Shown here piece after piece: positions 54,297 to 61,317 of a stretch of DNA of 61,317 nt. Under the pieces are notes generated by a model. The model was given only the letters and a program-made list of their open reading frames with translations. It did no database searches and had not been told where the DNA came from. The stretch is from Streptomyces cellulosae (GTDB taxonomy: Bacteria; Actinomycetota; Actinomycetes; Streptomycetales; Streptomycetaceae): assembly GCA_014655195.1 (NCBI GenBank), contig BNBH01000036.1, positions 1 through 61,317 of the forward strand, in the 5' to 3' direction. The stretch's first letter is position 1, and the number at the start of each line of letters is the position of its first letter. Position numbers and translations under genes: made by a program.

Positions 54297-55445
54297 TTAG
54301 CTAATCGTTACCTGGCGTGACCTGGCACACAGGGCGGCCAGAGCCTCGGTGGTCACGGGCGAAACGACGCCCTCTTCGGTGACGACGGCCGTCACCAGCT
54401 CCGGCGGTGTCACGTCGAACGCCGGGTTGTACGCGGTCGTCCCCAACGGGGCCACCGGAATTCCGCCTCCCGCCTCCGCTCCGGCCACCGGCACCTGCGG
54501 CGCCGTGATCTCTGTCACCTCATGGCCGGGACGCTGTTCCACCTCGATGGACGCCCCGTCCGGCGTCCGGGGGTCCACCGTCGTCACCGGAGCGACCACG
54601 ATGAACGGCACATGGTGGTACCGCGCGAGCACCGCGAGCGGATAGCTCCCCACCTTGTTCGCCACCGAACCGTCGGCCGCGATGCGGTCCGCGCCGATCA
54701 GCACGGCGTCCACCTCGCCCGCCGCGAACAGCGATCCCGCCGCGTTGTCGGTGAGCAGGGTGTACGCCATGCCGCTGCGGGCCGCCTCGTACGCCGTCAG
54801 GCGAGCACCTTGCAGCAACGGGCGCGTTTCGTCCACCCACAGGCGCCGCAGCCGTCCCGCCCGGTGCGCCGCGAGCGCCACCGCGAACGCAGTCCCCTCG
54901 CCGCCCGACACCAGCGAACCGGTGTTGCAGTGGGTGAGGATCCGGTGCCCGCCGCCGGGCATCAGCTCGTCGAGCAGCGCCAGCCCGTGCTCCGCCATCC
55001 TCGCACTGGCCTCGGCGTCCTCCTGGTGCAGCCGCCGCGCGGCGGCCAGTGCCGCCCCGGCCGCCCGCCGCGGGTCGCCGCCGCCGTCCACCACGGCCCG
55101 GTACGCGGAGTGCGCCCGCCGCACCCCGAGCGCCAGGTTCACCGCCGTGGGGCGGGCGCTCTCCAGGGCCGCCGCCGCGTCGTCCACGTCGTAGCCCCGC
55201 ACGGCCGCGAGCGCGACGCCGTACGCGCCCGCGATGCCCAGCAGGGGGGCGCCGCGCACGGCGAGCGAACGGATCGCCTCCACCAGTGCGGGCGCGTCCG
55301 TGCAGACCAGCTCGACCTCCTCGGCCGGGAGCCGCGTCTGGTCGAGCAGGACCAGCACCGGGCCTTCGGGAGGCTCCTCCCAGCGCAGTGCCGGCATCCC
55401 GGTGGGCCGCTTGTCGTCGCCGCTGTGCGCGTACTGATCAGCCAT
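54297..55445 (-). CDS. mtnA: Methylthioribose-1-phosphate isomerase
   Basis: This is a 382-residue enzyme of the methionine salvage pathway. It converts 5-methylthioribose-1-phosphate to the ribulose form in the cytoplasm. Family marks are RGAPLLGIAGAYGVALA, the catalytic cysteine region THCNTGSL (Cys about 173), WVDETRPLLQGARLTA, and the catalytic Asp in LIGADRIAADGSVANKVGSY. ATG 55445 (MADQYAHSGDDKRPTG) is taken as start; the enormous open frame upstream is antisense to the next genes. It is directly upstream of mtrA. From memory, the order mtnA-mtrA-mtrB is conserved in Streptomyces, though no metabolic reason is evident. Confidence 0.95.
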   Translation of the reverse strand: MADQYAHSGDDKRPTGMPALRWEEPPEGPVLVLLDQTRLPAEEVELVCTDAPALVEAIRSLAVRGAPLLGIAGAYGVALAAVRGYDVDDAAAALESARPTAVNLALGVRRAHSAYRAVVDGGGDPRRAAGAALAAARRLHQEDAEASARMAEHGLALLDELMPGGGHRILTHCNTGSLVSGGEGTAFAVALAAHRAGRLRRLWVDETRPLLQGARLTAYEAARSGMAYTLLTDNAAGSLFAAGEVDAVLIGADRIAADGSVANKVGSYPLAVLARYHHVPFIVVAPVTTVDPRTPDGASIEVEQRPGHEVTEITAPQVPVAGAEAGGGIPVAPLGTTAYNPAFDVTPPELVTAVVTEEGVVSPVTTEALAALCARSRQVTIS

Positions 55446-55586
55446 GCCGCCAGTCTGCCCCCTGTCACGCGGACAATAGAAGGCGAACAGCCTTGACCTC
55501 GGCAGGTCCACCGGGAAGCACCGCATGGCACGATGGCTGCCCGAGCCGTCACCGCGACCGCGGCCGGGCAGCGTGAAGGAGCGACG

Positions 55587-56903
55587 ATGAACGACACTCC
55601 GGGCTGGGCCTCGCCCGGATCCGCCCCGTCCGACGGGCGGGAGCCGGGCACGTCCGGGCCCAGCGGGTCCGACGGCCGTCCGGAACCCGAGCAGTCCGCC
55701 GACCGTCCGCGGCAGTCGGGTGACGCCCCGCAGGAGCCGGGCGTGAAGTGGTCCAAGGACCAGCCCCCGGCCGCCCAGTGGTCCGCCCCCACCGGCACCC
55801 CCGGCGCCGGCGGCCCCGGCCAGGCCCCTCCGCCGCCCCCCGGCCCCGGCTGGGGCGCCCCGCCGCCCGGCGGACCCGGCGGCCAGGCCCCCTGGGGAGG
55901 CTGGGGCAGCGGCTGGGGAGGCCCCCCGCCCGCGGCGAAGCCCGGCGTCATCCCGCTGCGCCCCCTCGGCGTCGGCGAACTCCTCGACGGCGCCGTGTCG
56001 ACCATGCGCACCTACTGGCGCACGGTCCTCGGCATCTCGCTGACCCTCGCCGTCCTCACCGAGATCGCAGCCGTGCTGCTCCAGGGCTTCGTCCTGGACG
56101 ACACCGACACCGAGGTGCTCGAGGACCCCAGCGCCACCGTCGGCGAACTCACCGACGTCATGGGCGACCTGCTGCTCAGCTCCGCCGCCCTCTACGGCAT
56201 CACCCTGATCGGCACGGTCGCGGCCACCGCCCTGCTCACCACCGTCACCAGCCGCGCCGTGCTCGGCCGCCCGGTGACCACCGGCGAGGCCTGGCGCGAC
56301 GCCCGCCCGCAGGTCCTCAAGCTGCTCGGCCTGATCCTGCTGCTGGCGCTCATCGCGGTGGGCGTCGTCGCCGTCGGCGCGCTGCCCGGCATCCTCGTCA
56401 GCGTCTCGGCCGGCGCCGAGGTCGGCTTCGGGCTCACCCTGCTGGGCCTCGTCGCCGCGGCCGTGTTCGCCGCGTGGCTCATGATCCGCTTCTCCCTGGC
56501 CTCCCCCGCGCTGATGCTGGAGAAGCAGGGCATCGTCACGGCGATGCGCCGCTCCGCCCGGCTGGTGCGCGGCTCCTGGTGGCGGGTCTTCGGCATCCAG
56601 CTGCTCGCCGCGATCATCGCCTACGTCGTCGCGGCGATCATCGTCATCCCGTTCACGTTCCTCGCCGCCGCGTTCAGCGGCGACGGCGTCACCGGCTTCG
56701 TGACCACCGGCGGGGACATCGGCTGGACGTTCCTGATCATCAGCGGCATCGGCTCGGTGATCGGCTCCATGATCACGTTCCCGATCACCGCCGGCGTCAC
56801 CGTGCTCCTCTACATCGACCAGCGCATCCGCCGCGAGGCCCTCGACCTCGAACTGGCGCGCGCGGCGGGCGTCCAGGGCCCCGGCGCCACCGGCGGGAGC
56901 TGA
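55587..56903 (+). CDS. Membrane protein with glycerophosphoryl diester phosphodiesterase-type membrane domain
   Basis: This is a 438-residue membrane protein from ATG 55587, behind GAAGGAG. The first ~130 residues are a Pro/Gly/Trp-rich cytoplasmic tail. Then come six hydrophobic segments, starting at RPLGVGELLDGAVSTMRTYWRTVLGISL, the family-typical opening. The catalytic phosphodiesterase domain that the family is named for is absent, so an enzymatic role is unlikely. It heads an operon with DUF4129, DUF4350, MoxR and DUF58 genes, a set widespread in actinobacteria, and probably acts as a membrane platform in it. It is divergent from mtnA. Confidence 0.85.
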   Translation: MNDTPGWASPGSAPSDGREPGTSGPSGSDGRPEPEQSADRPRQSGDAPQEPGVKWSKDQPPAAQWSAPTGTPGAGGPGQAPPPPPGPGWGAPPPGGPGGQAPWGGWGSGWGGPPPAAKPGVIPLRPLGVGELLDGAVSTMRTYWRTVLGISLTLAVLTEIAAVLLQGFVLDDTDTEVLEDPSATVGELTDVMGDLLLSSAALYGITLIGTVAATALLTTVTSRAVLGRPVTTGEAWRDARPQVLKLLGLILLLALIAVGVVAVGALPGILVSVSAGAEVGFGLTLLGLVAAAVFAAWLMIRFSLASPALMLEKQGIVTAMRRSARLVRGSWWRVFGIQLLAAIIAYVVAAIIVIPFTFLAAAFSGDGVTGFVTTGGDIGWTFLIISGIGSVIGSMITFPITAGVTVLLYIDQRIRREALDLELARAAGVQGPGATGGS

Positions 56904-56907
56904 TGCG

Positions 56908-57645
56908 GTGACCGTCTCGGGGGGAGTTCTCCCGGCCGTCCTGGCGCTGCCGGCGACCGCCGACACCGTCGTACGCCTGCTGGCGCGCGGCGACGACGAA
57001 CCGCCCGTCACCCTCCCGCGCGACCCCGCGCGGGAGGCGGCCCGGCGCGAGCTGTCGAAGCAGATGTACCACGAGAACGACCCCAGCTGGCTCCAGCGGG
57101 CCCTGGAAGCCTTCTGGGACTGGGTCGACGACCTCCTCGGTGCCGCGTCCACGGCGACACCCGGCGGCGCGCTCGGCCTGGTCGTCATCGTCGTCGCCGT
57201 GCTCGCCGTCCTGGCCGCCCTGTGGTGGCGCCTCGGCACCCCGCGCCGCAGCCCGGTCACTTCCCCCGTCCTGTTCGACGACCGGCCCCGCAGCGCCGCC
57301 GAACACCGCGCCGCCGCCGAGGCGCACGCCGCCCAGGGCCACTGGAACCAGGCCGTCCAGGAACGCATGCGGGCCGTCGTCCGCGCCCTGGAGGAACGCG
57401 CCCTCCTCGACCCCCGCCCCGGCCGCACCGCCGACGAGGCCGCCGCCGAGGCCGGCCGCGCCCTGCCCGCCCACACCGACCGGCTGCGCACCGCCGCCCG
57501 CGACTTCGACGACGTCAGGTACGGCGGCCGGACCGCCACCGAGGACACGTACCGCGGGCTCGCCGCCCTCGACGGCGACCTGGAGCGCGCCAAGCCGGCC
57601 CTCGCCGGCACGCACGCCGACGCCCGCCAGGGAGCCGCCGGATGA
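56908..57645 (+). CDS. DUF4129-domain membrane protein
   Basis: This is a 245-residue protein from GTG 56908, 4 bp after the previous stop. After a short N-terminal part it has DPAREAARRELSKQMYHENDPSWLQRALEAFWDWV, one clear transmembrane helix (GLVVIVVAVLAVLAALWWRL), and a cytoplasmic C-terminal domain (AAEAHAAQGHWNQAVQERMRAVVRALEERALLDPRPGRTADE). That domain is the DUF4129 signature, found beside MoxR/DUF58 genes and in transglutaminase-like proteins. The function is unknown. Its stop overlaps the DUF4350 start (ATGA). Confidence 0.85.
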   Translation: MTVSGGVLPAVLALPATADTVVRLLARGDDEPPVTLPRDPAREAARRELSKQMYHENDPSWLQRALEAFWDWVDDLLGAASTATPGGALGLVVIVVAVLAVLAALWWRLGTPRRSPVTSPVLFDDRPRSAAEHRAAAEAHAAQGHWNQAVQERMRAVVRALEERALLDPRPGRTADEAAAEAGRALPAHTDRLRTAARDFDDVRYGGRTATEDTYRGLAALDGDLERAKPALAGTHADARQGAAG

Positions 57646-58835
57646 CGACCGAGGTCACCTCGCCGCCCACCTCGGCCTCCCCCACCGCACGCCAGGTGTG
57701 GACCCGCACCCGGGGCGTCGCCCTCGCGCTGGTGCTGCTCCTCGTCGCGGCCGTCGCCATCGCCGTCGTCCGCTCCGACGCCCGGCACGGCCGGCTCGAC
57801 CCGCGCTCCGCCGACCCCTCCGGCAGCCGCGCCGTCGCCGAACTCCTCGCCGGCCGGGGCGTCGACACCCGCGTGGTCACCACCCTCGACGAGGCCGCCG
57901 ACGCGGCAGGCCCCGACACCACCCTCCTCGTCGCCGTCCCCGACCTGCTGACGCCCCGCCAGCAGACGCGGCTGCGCACCGCCACCAAGAACTCCGGCGG
58001 CCGCACCGTCCTGGTCGCCTCCGGCGTCGCCTCCGTGGAACGCCTCGCCCCCGGCGTCATGGCCGACCCGGCCAACAGTCTCGAATCCACCCTCGAACCG
58101 GGCTGCGACCTCCCCGCCGCCGTCCGTGCGGGCAGCGCCGACACGGGCGGCATCCGCTACTCCTCCGCCCACCCCGAGGCCGACGAGTGCTACCGCAGCC
58201 ACCGCCTGCCCACCCTGCTGCGGATCCCCGCCCCCTCCGGTGACGGCGACACCGTCCTTCTCGGCGCCCCCGACATCCTCCTCAACGACCGCCTGGACGA
58301 GCACGGCAACGCCTCCCTTGCGCTCCAGCTCCTCGGCTCCCGCCCCCATCTCGTCTGGTACCTCCCCACCCCCGCCGACGCCACCGCCGGGACCGAGGAC
58401 GAGAAGAGCTTCTTCGACCTCCTCCCCTCCGGCTGGCTCTGGGGCACCCTCCAGCTGTTCCTCGCCGCCGCCCTGGCCGCCCTGTGGCGGGCACGCCGGC
58501 TCGGTCCCCTCGTCCCCGAGAAACTCCCCGTGGCGATCCGCGCCTCCGAGACCGTCGAAGGCCGCGCCACCCTCTACCGCAAGGCCGACGCCCGCGACCG
58601 CGCCGCCCTCGCCCTGCGCTCCGCCACCCGCGTCCGCCTCGCCCCCCTCGTCGGCGTCCCCACCTCCCAGGCGCACTCGCCCGAGGCCCTGCTCCCCGCA
58701 CTGTCCGCCCGCCTCGACGGCGACGGACCGTCCCCCCACACGCTTCTGTTCGGCCCGCCCCCCGGCGACGACGCGGCTCTGATCCGGCTCGCCGACCAAC
58801 TCGACGCCCTCGAAAGGCAGGTACGCCGTCCATGA
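57642..58835 (+). CDS. DUF4350-domain membrane protein
   Basis: This is a 397-residue protein from ATG 57642. Helix 1 (GVALALVLLLVAAVAIAVV) is followed by an extracytoplasmic domain of about 230 residues with the DUF4350 pattern (DPRSADPSGSRAVAELLAGRGV, then TLLVAVPDLLTPRQ). It is a glutamine-amidotransferase-like fold without obvious catalytic residues. Helix 2 lies at WGTLQLFLAAALAALW, and a cytoplasmic tail of about 100 residues ends the protein. It is translationally coupled at both ends, overlapping the DUF4129 gene and the MoxR gene by 4 bp. Confidence 0.85.
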   Translation: MTTEVTSPPTSASPTARQVWTRTRGVALALVLLLVAAVAIAVVRSDARHGRLDPRSADPSGSRAVAELLAGRGVDTRVVTTLDEAADAAGPDTTLLVAVPDLLTPRQQTRLRTATKNSGGRTVLVASGVASVERLAPGVMADPANSLESTLEPGCDLPAAVRAGSADTGGIRYSSAHPEADECYRSHRLPTLLRIPAPSGDGDTVLLGAPDILLNDRLDEHGNASLALQLLGSRPHLVWYLPTPADATAGTEDEKSFFDLLPSGWLWGTLQLFLAAALAALWRARRLGPLVPEKLPVAIRASETVEGRATLYRKADARDRAALALRSATRVRLAPLVGVPTSQAHSPEALLPALSARLDGDGPSPHTLLFGPPPGDDAALIRLADQLDALERQVRRP

Positions 58836-59824
58836 TGGACCCGACCACCGACAACGCCGCGCCCACCGGCGACCCGGCCGCCGCCCGGGCCGCCCTGGAG
58901 GCCCTGCGCGCGGAGATCGCCAAGGCCGTGGTCGGCCAGGACCCCGCCGTGACCGGCCTCGTCGTCGCCCTGCTCTGCCGCGGCCACGTCCTCCTCGAAG
59001 GCGTCCCGGGCGTCGCCAAGACCCTGCTGATCCGCTCCCTCGCGGCCGCCCTCGAACTCGACACCAAGCGCGTCCAGTTCACCCCCGACCTGATGCCGAG
59101 CGACGTCACCGGCTCCCTGGTCTACGACGCCCGCACCGCCGAGTTCTCCTTCCAGCCCGGCCCGGTCTTCACCAACCTCCTCCTCGCGGACGAGATCAAC
59201 CGCACGCCCCCGAAGACCCAGTCGTCCCTGCTGGAGGCCATGGAGGAACGCCAGGTCACCGTCGACGGCACCCCCCGCGCCCTCCCCGACCCGTTCCTGG
59301 TCGCCGCGACCCAGAACCCGGTCGAGTACGAGGGCACCTACCCCCTGCCCGAGGCGCAGCTCGACCGCTTCCTCCTCAAGCTGACGATCCCCCTGCCGTC
59401 CCGCGAGGACGAGATCGACATCCTCACCCGGCACGCCCAGGGCTTCGACCCGCGCGACCTGCGCGCCGCCGGCGTACGCCCCGTCGCGACCGCCGCCGAC
59501 CTGGAGGCCGCCCGCCGCGCCGTCGCCGCCACCACGGTCTCCCCCGAGATCACCGCGTACGTCGTCGACATCTGCCGCGCCACCCGCGAGTCGCCGTCCC
59601 TGACCCTCGGCGTCTCCCCGCGGGGCGCGACCGCGCTCCTCGCCACCGCGCGCGCCTGGGCCTGGCTGACCGGCCGCGACTACGTCATCCCGGACGACGT
59701 GAAGGCCCTCGCCCTGCCCACGCTCCGCCACCGCATACAGCTGCGCCCGGAGGCCGAGATGGAGGGTGTGACGGCCGACTCGGTCATCAACGCGGTCCTC
59801 TCCCACGTCCCCGTCCCCCGCTGA
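58832..59824 (+). CDS. MoxR-type AAA+ ATPase
   Basis: This is a 330-residue chaperone-like ATPase from ATG 58832 (MMDPTTDNAAP), overlapping the DUF4350 stop. Walker A is GVPGVAKT, with Ala instead of Gly or Ser before KT, as is common in MoxR. Walker B is LLLADEINRTPPKTQSSLLEAM. Sensor 1 is VAATQNPVEYEGTYPLPEAQLDRF, and the sensor 2 region is LGVSPRGATALLATAR. MoxR proteins insert metal cofactors or mature partner proteins, usually with DUF58/VWA proteins encoded next to them, as here. The partner is likely the DUF58 protein, whose ATG shares one base with this stop. Confidence 0.95.
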   Translation: MMDPTTDNAAPTGDPAAARAALEALRAEIAKAVVGQDPAVTGLVVALLCRGHVLLEGVPGVAKTLLIRSLAAALELDTKRVQFTPDLMPSDVTGSLVYDARTAEFSFQPGPVFTNLLLADEINRTPPKTQSSLLEAMEERQVTVDGTPRALPDPFLVAATQNPVEYEGTYPLPEAQLDRFLLKLTIPLPSREDEIDILTRHAQGFDPRDLRAAGVRPVATAADLEAARRAVAATTVSPEITAYVVDICRATRESPSLTLGVSPRGATALLATARAWAWLTGRDYVIPDDVKALALPTLRHRIQLRPEAEMEGVTADSVINAVLSHVPVPR

Positions 59825-61134
59825 TGGCTCCGACCGGACGCGCCGCGCTCCTCGCGGCTCTCGGCTCCCTCCCCGTCGGCATCTGGGAACCCGGCTGGAC
59901 GGGCCTCCTCGCCGTCAACGCGCCCCTCGCGGTGGCCTGCGCCTGCGACTACGCCCTCGCGGCCCCGGTCCGCACGCTCGGCCTGACCCGCTCCGGCGAC
60001 ACCTCCGTACGCCTCGGCGACACCGCCGACGTCACCCTGACGGTCACCAACCCGTCCCGCCGCCCGCTGCGCGCCCGTCTCCGCGACGCCTGGCCGCCGA
60101 GCAGCTGGACGCCGGGCACGGAGACCGAGGCGTCCAGACACCGGCTGACGATCCCAGCGGGCGAACGCCGCCGTGTCACGACCCGCCTGCGCCCGACCCG
60201 CCGGGGGGACCGCCAGGCAGACCGCGTCACCGTCCGCTCCTACGGTCCCCTCGGCCTGTTCACCCGCCAGGGCACCCACAAGGTCCCGTGGACGGTCCGC
60301 GTCCTGCCGCCGTTCACGAGCCGCAAACACCTGCCGTCCAAGCTGGCCCGCCTGCGCGAGCTGGACGGCCGCACCAGCGTCCTGACCCGCGGCGAGGGCA
60401 CCGAGTTCGACAGCCTCCGCGCCTACGTCCCCGGCGACGACACCCGCTCCATCGACTGGCGCGCCACGGCCCGCCAGTCGGAGGTCGCGGTACGCACCTG
60501 GCGTCCGGAGCGCGACCGCCACATCCTGCTCGTCCTCGACACCGGCCGCACCTCCGCCGGCCGCGTGGGCGACGCACCGCGCCTGGACGCCTCCATGGAC
60601 GCGGCCCTGCTGCTGTCCGCCCTGGCTTCCCGCGCCGGCGACCGCGTCGACCTGCTTGCCTACGACCGCCGAGTACGCGCCCTGGTCCAGGGCCGCGCGG
60701 CCGGCGACCTCCTGCCGTCGCTGGTGAACGCGATGGCCACGCTGGAACCCGAGCTGGTGGAGACGGACGCCCGCGGCCTGACGGCGGCGGCACTCCGAAC
60801 GGCCCCGCGCCGCTCCCTGATCGTGCTTCTGACGACGCTGGACGCGACACCGGTCGAGGAGGGCCTGCTGCCCGTCCTGAGCCGTCTGACGCAGCGCCAC
60901 ACGGTCCTGCTGGCCTCGGTGGCCGACCCGCACGTCGCCTCCATGGCGCGGGGCCGTGGAGACGTCGACGCGGTGTACGGGGCCGCGGCGGCCGCACAGG
61001 CCCACACGGAACGCGACCGCACAGCCGAACAGCTCCGCCGCCACGGGGTGACGGTCGTGGACGCGACACCGGAGGAATTGGCGCCGGCGCTGGCAGACGC
61101 GTATCTGGCTTTGAAGTCGGCGGGGCGGCTGTAG
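59824..61134 (+). CDS. DUF58-domain protein
   Basis: This is a 436-residue protein from ATG 59824, overlapping the MoxR stop by one base. The N-terminal part has one or two hydrophobic segments. An Ig-like section (LTVTNPSRRPLRARLRDAWPP) precedes the DUF58 core (RGEGTEFDSLRAYVPGDDTRSIDWRATARQSEVAVRTW), and a VWA-like domain follows. The VWA-like part has LVLDTGRTSAG in place of the DxSxS metal-site motif; Asp and Ser/Thr positions are only partly kept. It is the usual MoxR partner. It ends the operon; a bidirectional terminator follows. Confidence 0.93.
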   Translation: MAPTGRAALLAALGSLPVGIWEPGWTGLLAVNAPLAVACACDYALAAPVRTLGLTRSGDTSVRLGDTADVTLTVTNPSRRPLRARLRDAWPPSSWTPGTETEASRHRLTIPAGERRRVTTRLRPTRRGDRQADRVTVRSYGPLGLFTRQGTHKVPWTVRVLPPFTSRKHLPSKLARLRELDGRTSVLTRGEGTEFDSLRAYVPGDDTRSIDWRATARQSEVAVRTWRPERDRHILLVLDTGRTSAGRVGDAPRLDASMDAALLLSALASRAGDRVDLLAYDRRVRALVQGRAAGDLLPSLVNAMATLEPELVETDARGLTAAALRTAPRRSLIVLLTTLDATPVEEGLLPVLSRLTQRHTVLLASVADPHVASMARGRGDVDAVYGAAAAAQAHTERDRTAEQLRRHGVTVVDATPEELAPALADAYLALKSAGRL

Positions 61135-61176
61135 AGCGCCTTCCTGCGGGAGGGGCTCGGGGGGCAGTAAAACGCA

Positions 61177-61210
61177 GAAAGCCCCCGTGCCGAATGGCAC
61201 GGGGGCTTTC
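61177..61210. terminator. Perfect 15-bp terminator between the DUF58 gene and the rRNA operon
   Basis: GAAAGCCCCCGTGCC (61177-61191) pairs exactly with GGCACGGGGGCTTTC (61196-61210) around GAAT. Leftward from the 5S rRNA the stem is followed by TGCGTTTTA, so it is a good terminator for the rrn operon. It should also stop the rightward DUF58 operon. Confidence 0.92.
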
Positions 61211-61217
61211 TCAAGAA

Positions 61218-61317
61218 TTGTTCGGCGGCGTCCTACTCTCCCACAGGGTCCCCCCTGCAGTACCATCGGCGCTGTAAGGCTTAGCTTCCGGGTTCGGAAT
61301 GTAACCGGGCGTTTCCC
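61218..61317 (-). rRNA. rrf: 5S ribosomal RNA, 3' part
   Basis: The reverse complement reads as the actinobacterial 5S rRNA from about position 20 to the 3' end. It includes GGTTACATTCCGAACCCGG, GCTAAGCCTTACAGCG, CCGATGGTACTGC and GGGAGAGTAGGACGCCGCCG. The first ~20 nt are beyond the window edge. The exact 3' end is set near 61218 by homology. The 23S and 16S genes should lie to the right. Confidence 0.95.

Noticed and set aside
54297..58799. A 1500-codon minus-strand open frame covering mtnA and the antisense of the next four genes
   Set aside because: Only the mtnA part (54297-55445) is coding. The rest is an antisense shadow caused by high GC and has Gly/Arg/Ala-rich low-complexity translation.

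Overview
The window is high-GC (roughly 70% or more) actinobacterial chromosome. Gene content and order (pkaB/pkaA kinases, GT2-TagF fusion genes, 180-kDa class NAD-glutamate dehydrogenase, secA, long hpf, comF-lpqB-mtrB-mtrA-mtnA, MoxR/DUF58 cluster, 5S rRNA) point to Streptomyces. From memory, the order matches the S. coelicolor SCO297x-SCO301x core region; no alignment was run. All calls come from reading the sequence.

Layout. (1) 1-7.1 kb: two membrane Ser/Thr kinases on the minus strand (pkaB, pkaA), divergent from a large FHA plus FtsK/SpoIIIE-like ATPase protein. Copies of one Streptomyces-type palindromic repeat lie on both sides, in opposite orientations. (2) 7.9-11.6 kb: a carbohydrate ABC importer operon (lipoprotein, two permeases, no ATPase). 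One permease carries a large extra extracytoplasmic domain. (3) 11.7-33.8 kb: a wall-glycopolymer locus. It holds four GT2 plus CDP-glycerol glycerophosphotransferase (TagF-like) fusions, two stand-alone GT2 proteins, three polytopic GT-C-like membrane proteins, a TagG/TagH-type exporter and a divergent TetR regulator. It is interrupted by an ohr/ohrR peroxide-defence pair and by two non-coding stretches full of decayed repeats. (4) 33.9-49.5 kb: housekeeping genes, namely gdhB, a HAD phosphatase, an uncharacterised protein, an Rv3235-like protein, secA, a GNAT acetyltransferase, a YcaQ-type protein, a NarL-type response regulator, hpf and a ComF-like protein. (5) 49.6-55.4 kb: the minus-strand unit mtnA-mtrA-mtrB-lpqB with tight coupling. 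(6) 55.6-61.1 kb: a translationally coupled plus-strand operon of a membrane protein, DUF4129, DUF4350, MoxR ATPase and DUF58 proteins. It converges on the 3' end of an rRNA operon (5S rRNA, minus strand) across a perfect hairpin.

The most interesting part is region 3. The four GT2-TagF fusions look like one duplicated ancestor whose two catalytic halves have decayed in different ways. One has lost both catalytic histidines of the TagF half (both now proline) but keeps its GT2 motifs. Another keeps the TagF histidines but has lost the GT2 aspartates. One keeps both sets. Together with the two GT2 enzymes, the exporter and the GT-C-like membrane proteins, this suggests a complex, possibly undescribed phosphodiester glycopolymer pathway with divided labour between paralogues. 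No TagO, TagA, TagB or TagD homologue is visible here, so linkage-unit and precursor synthesis must come from elsewhere.
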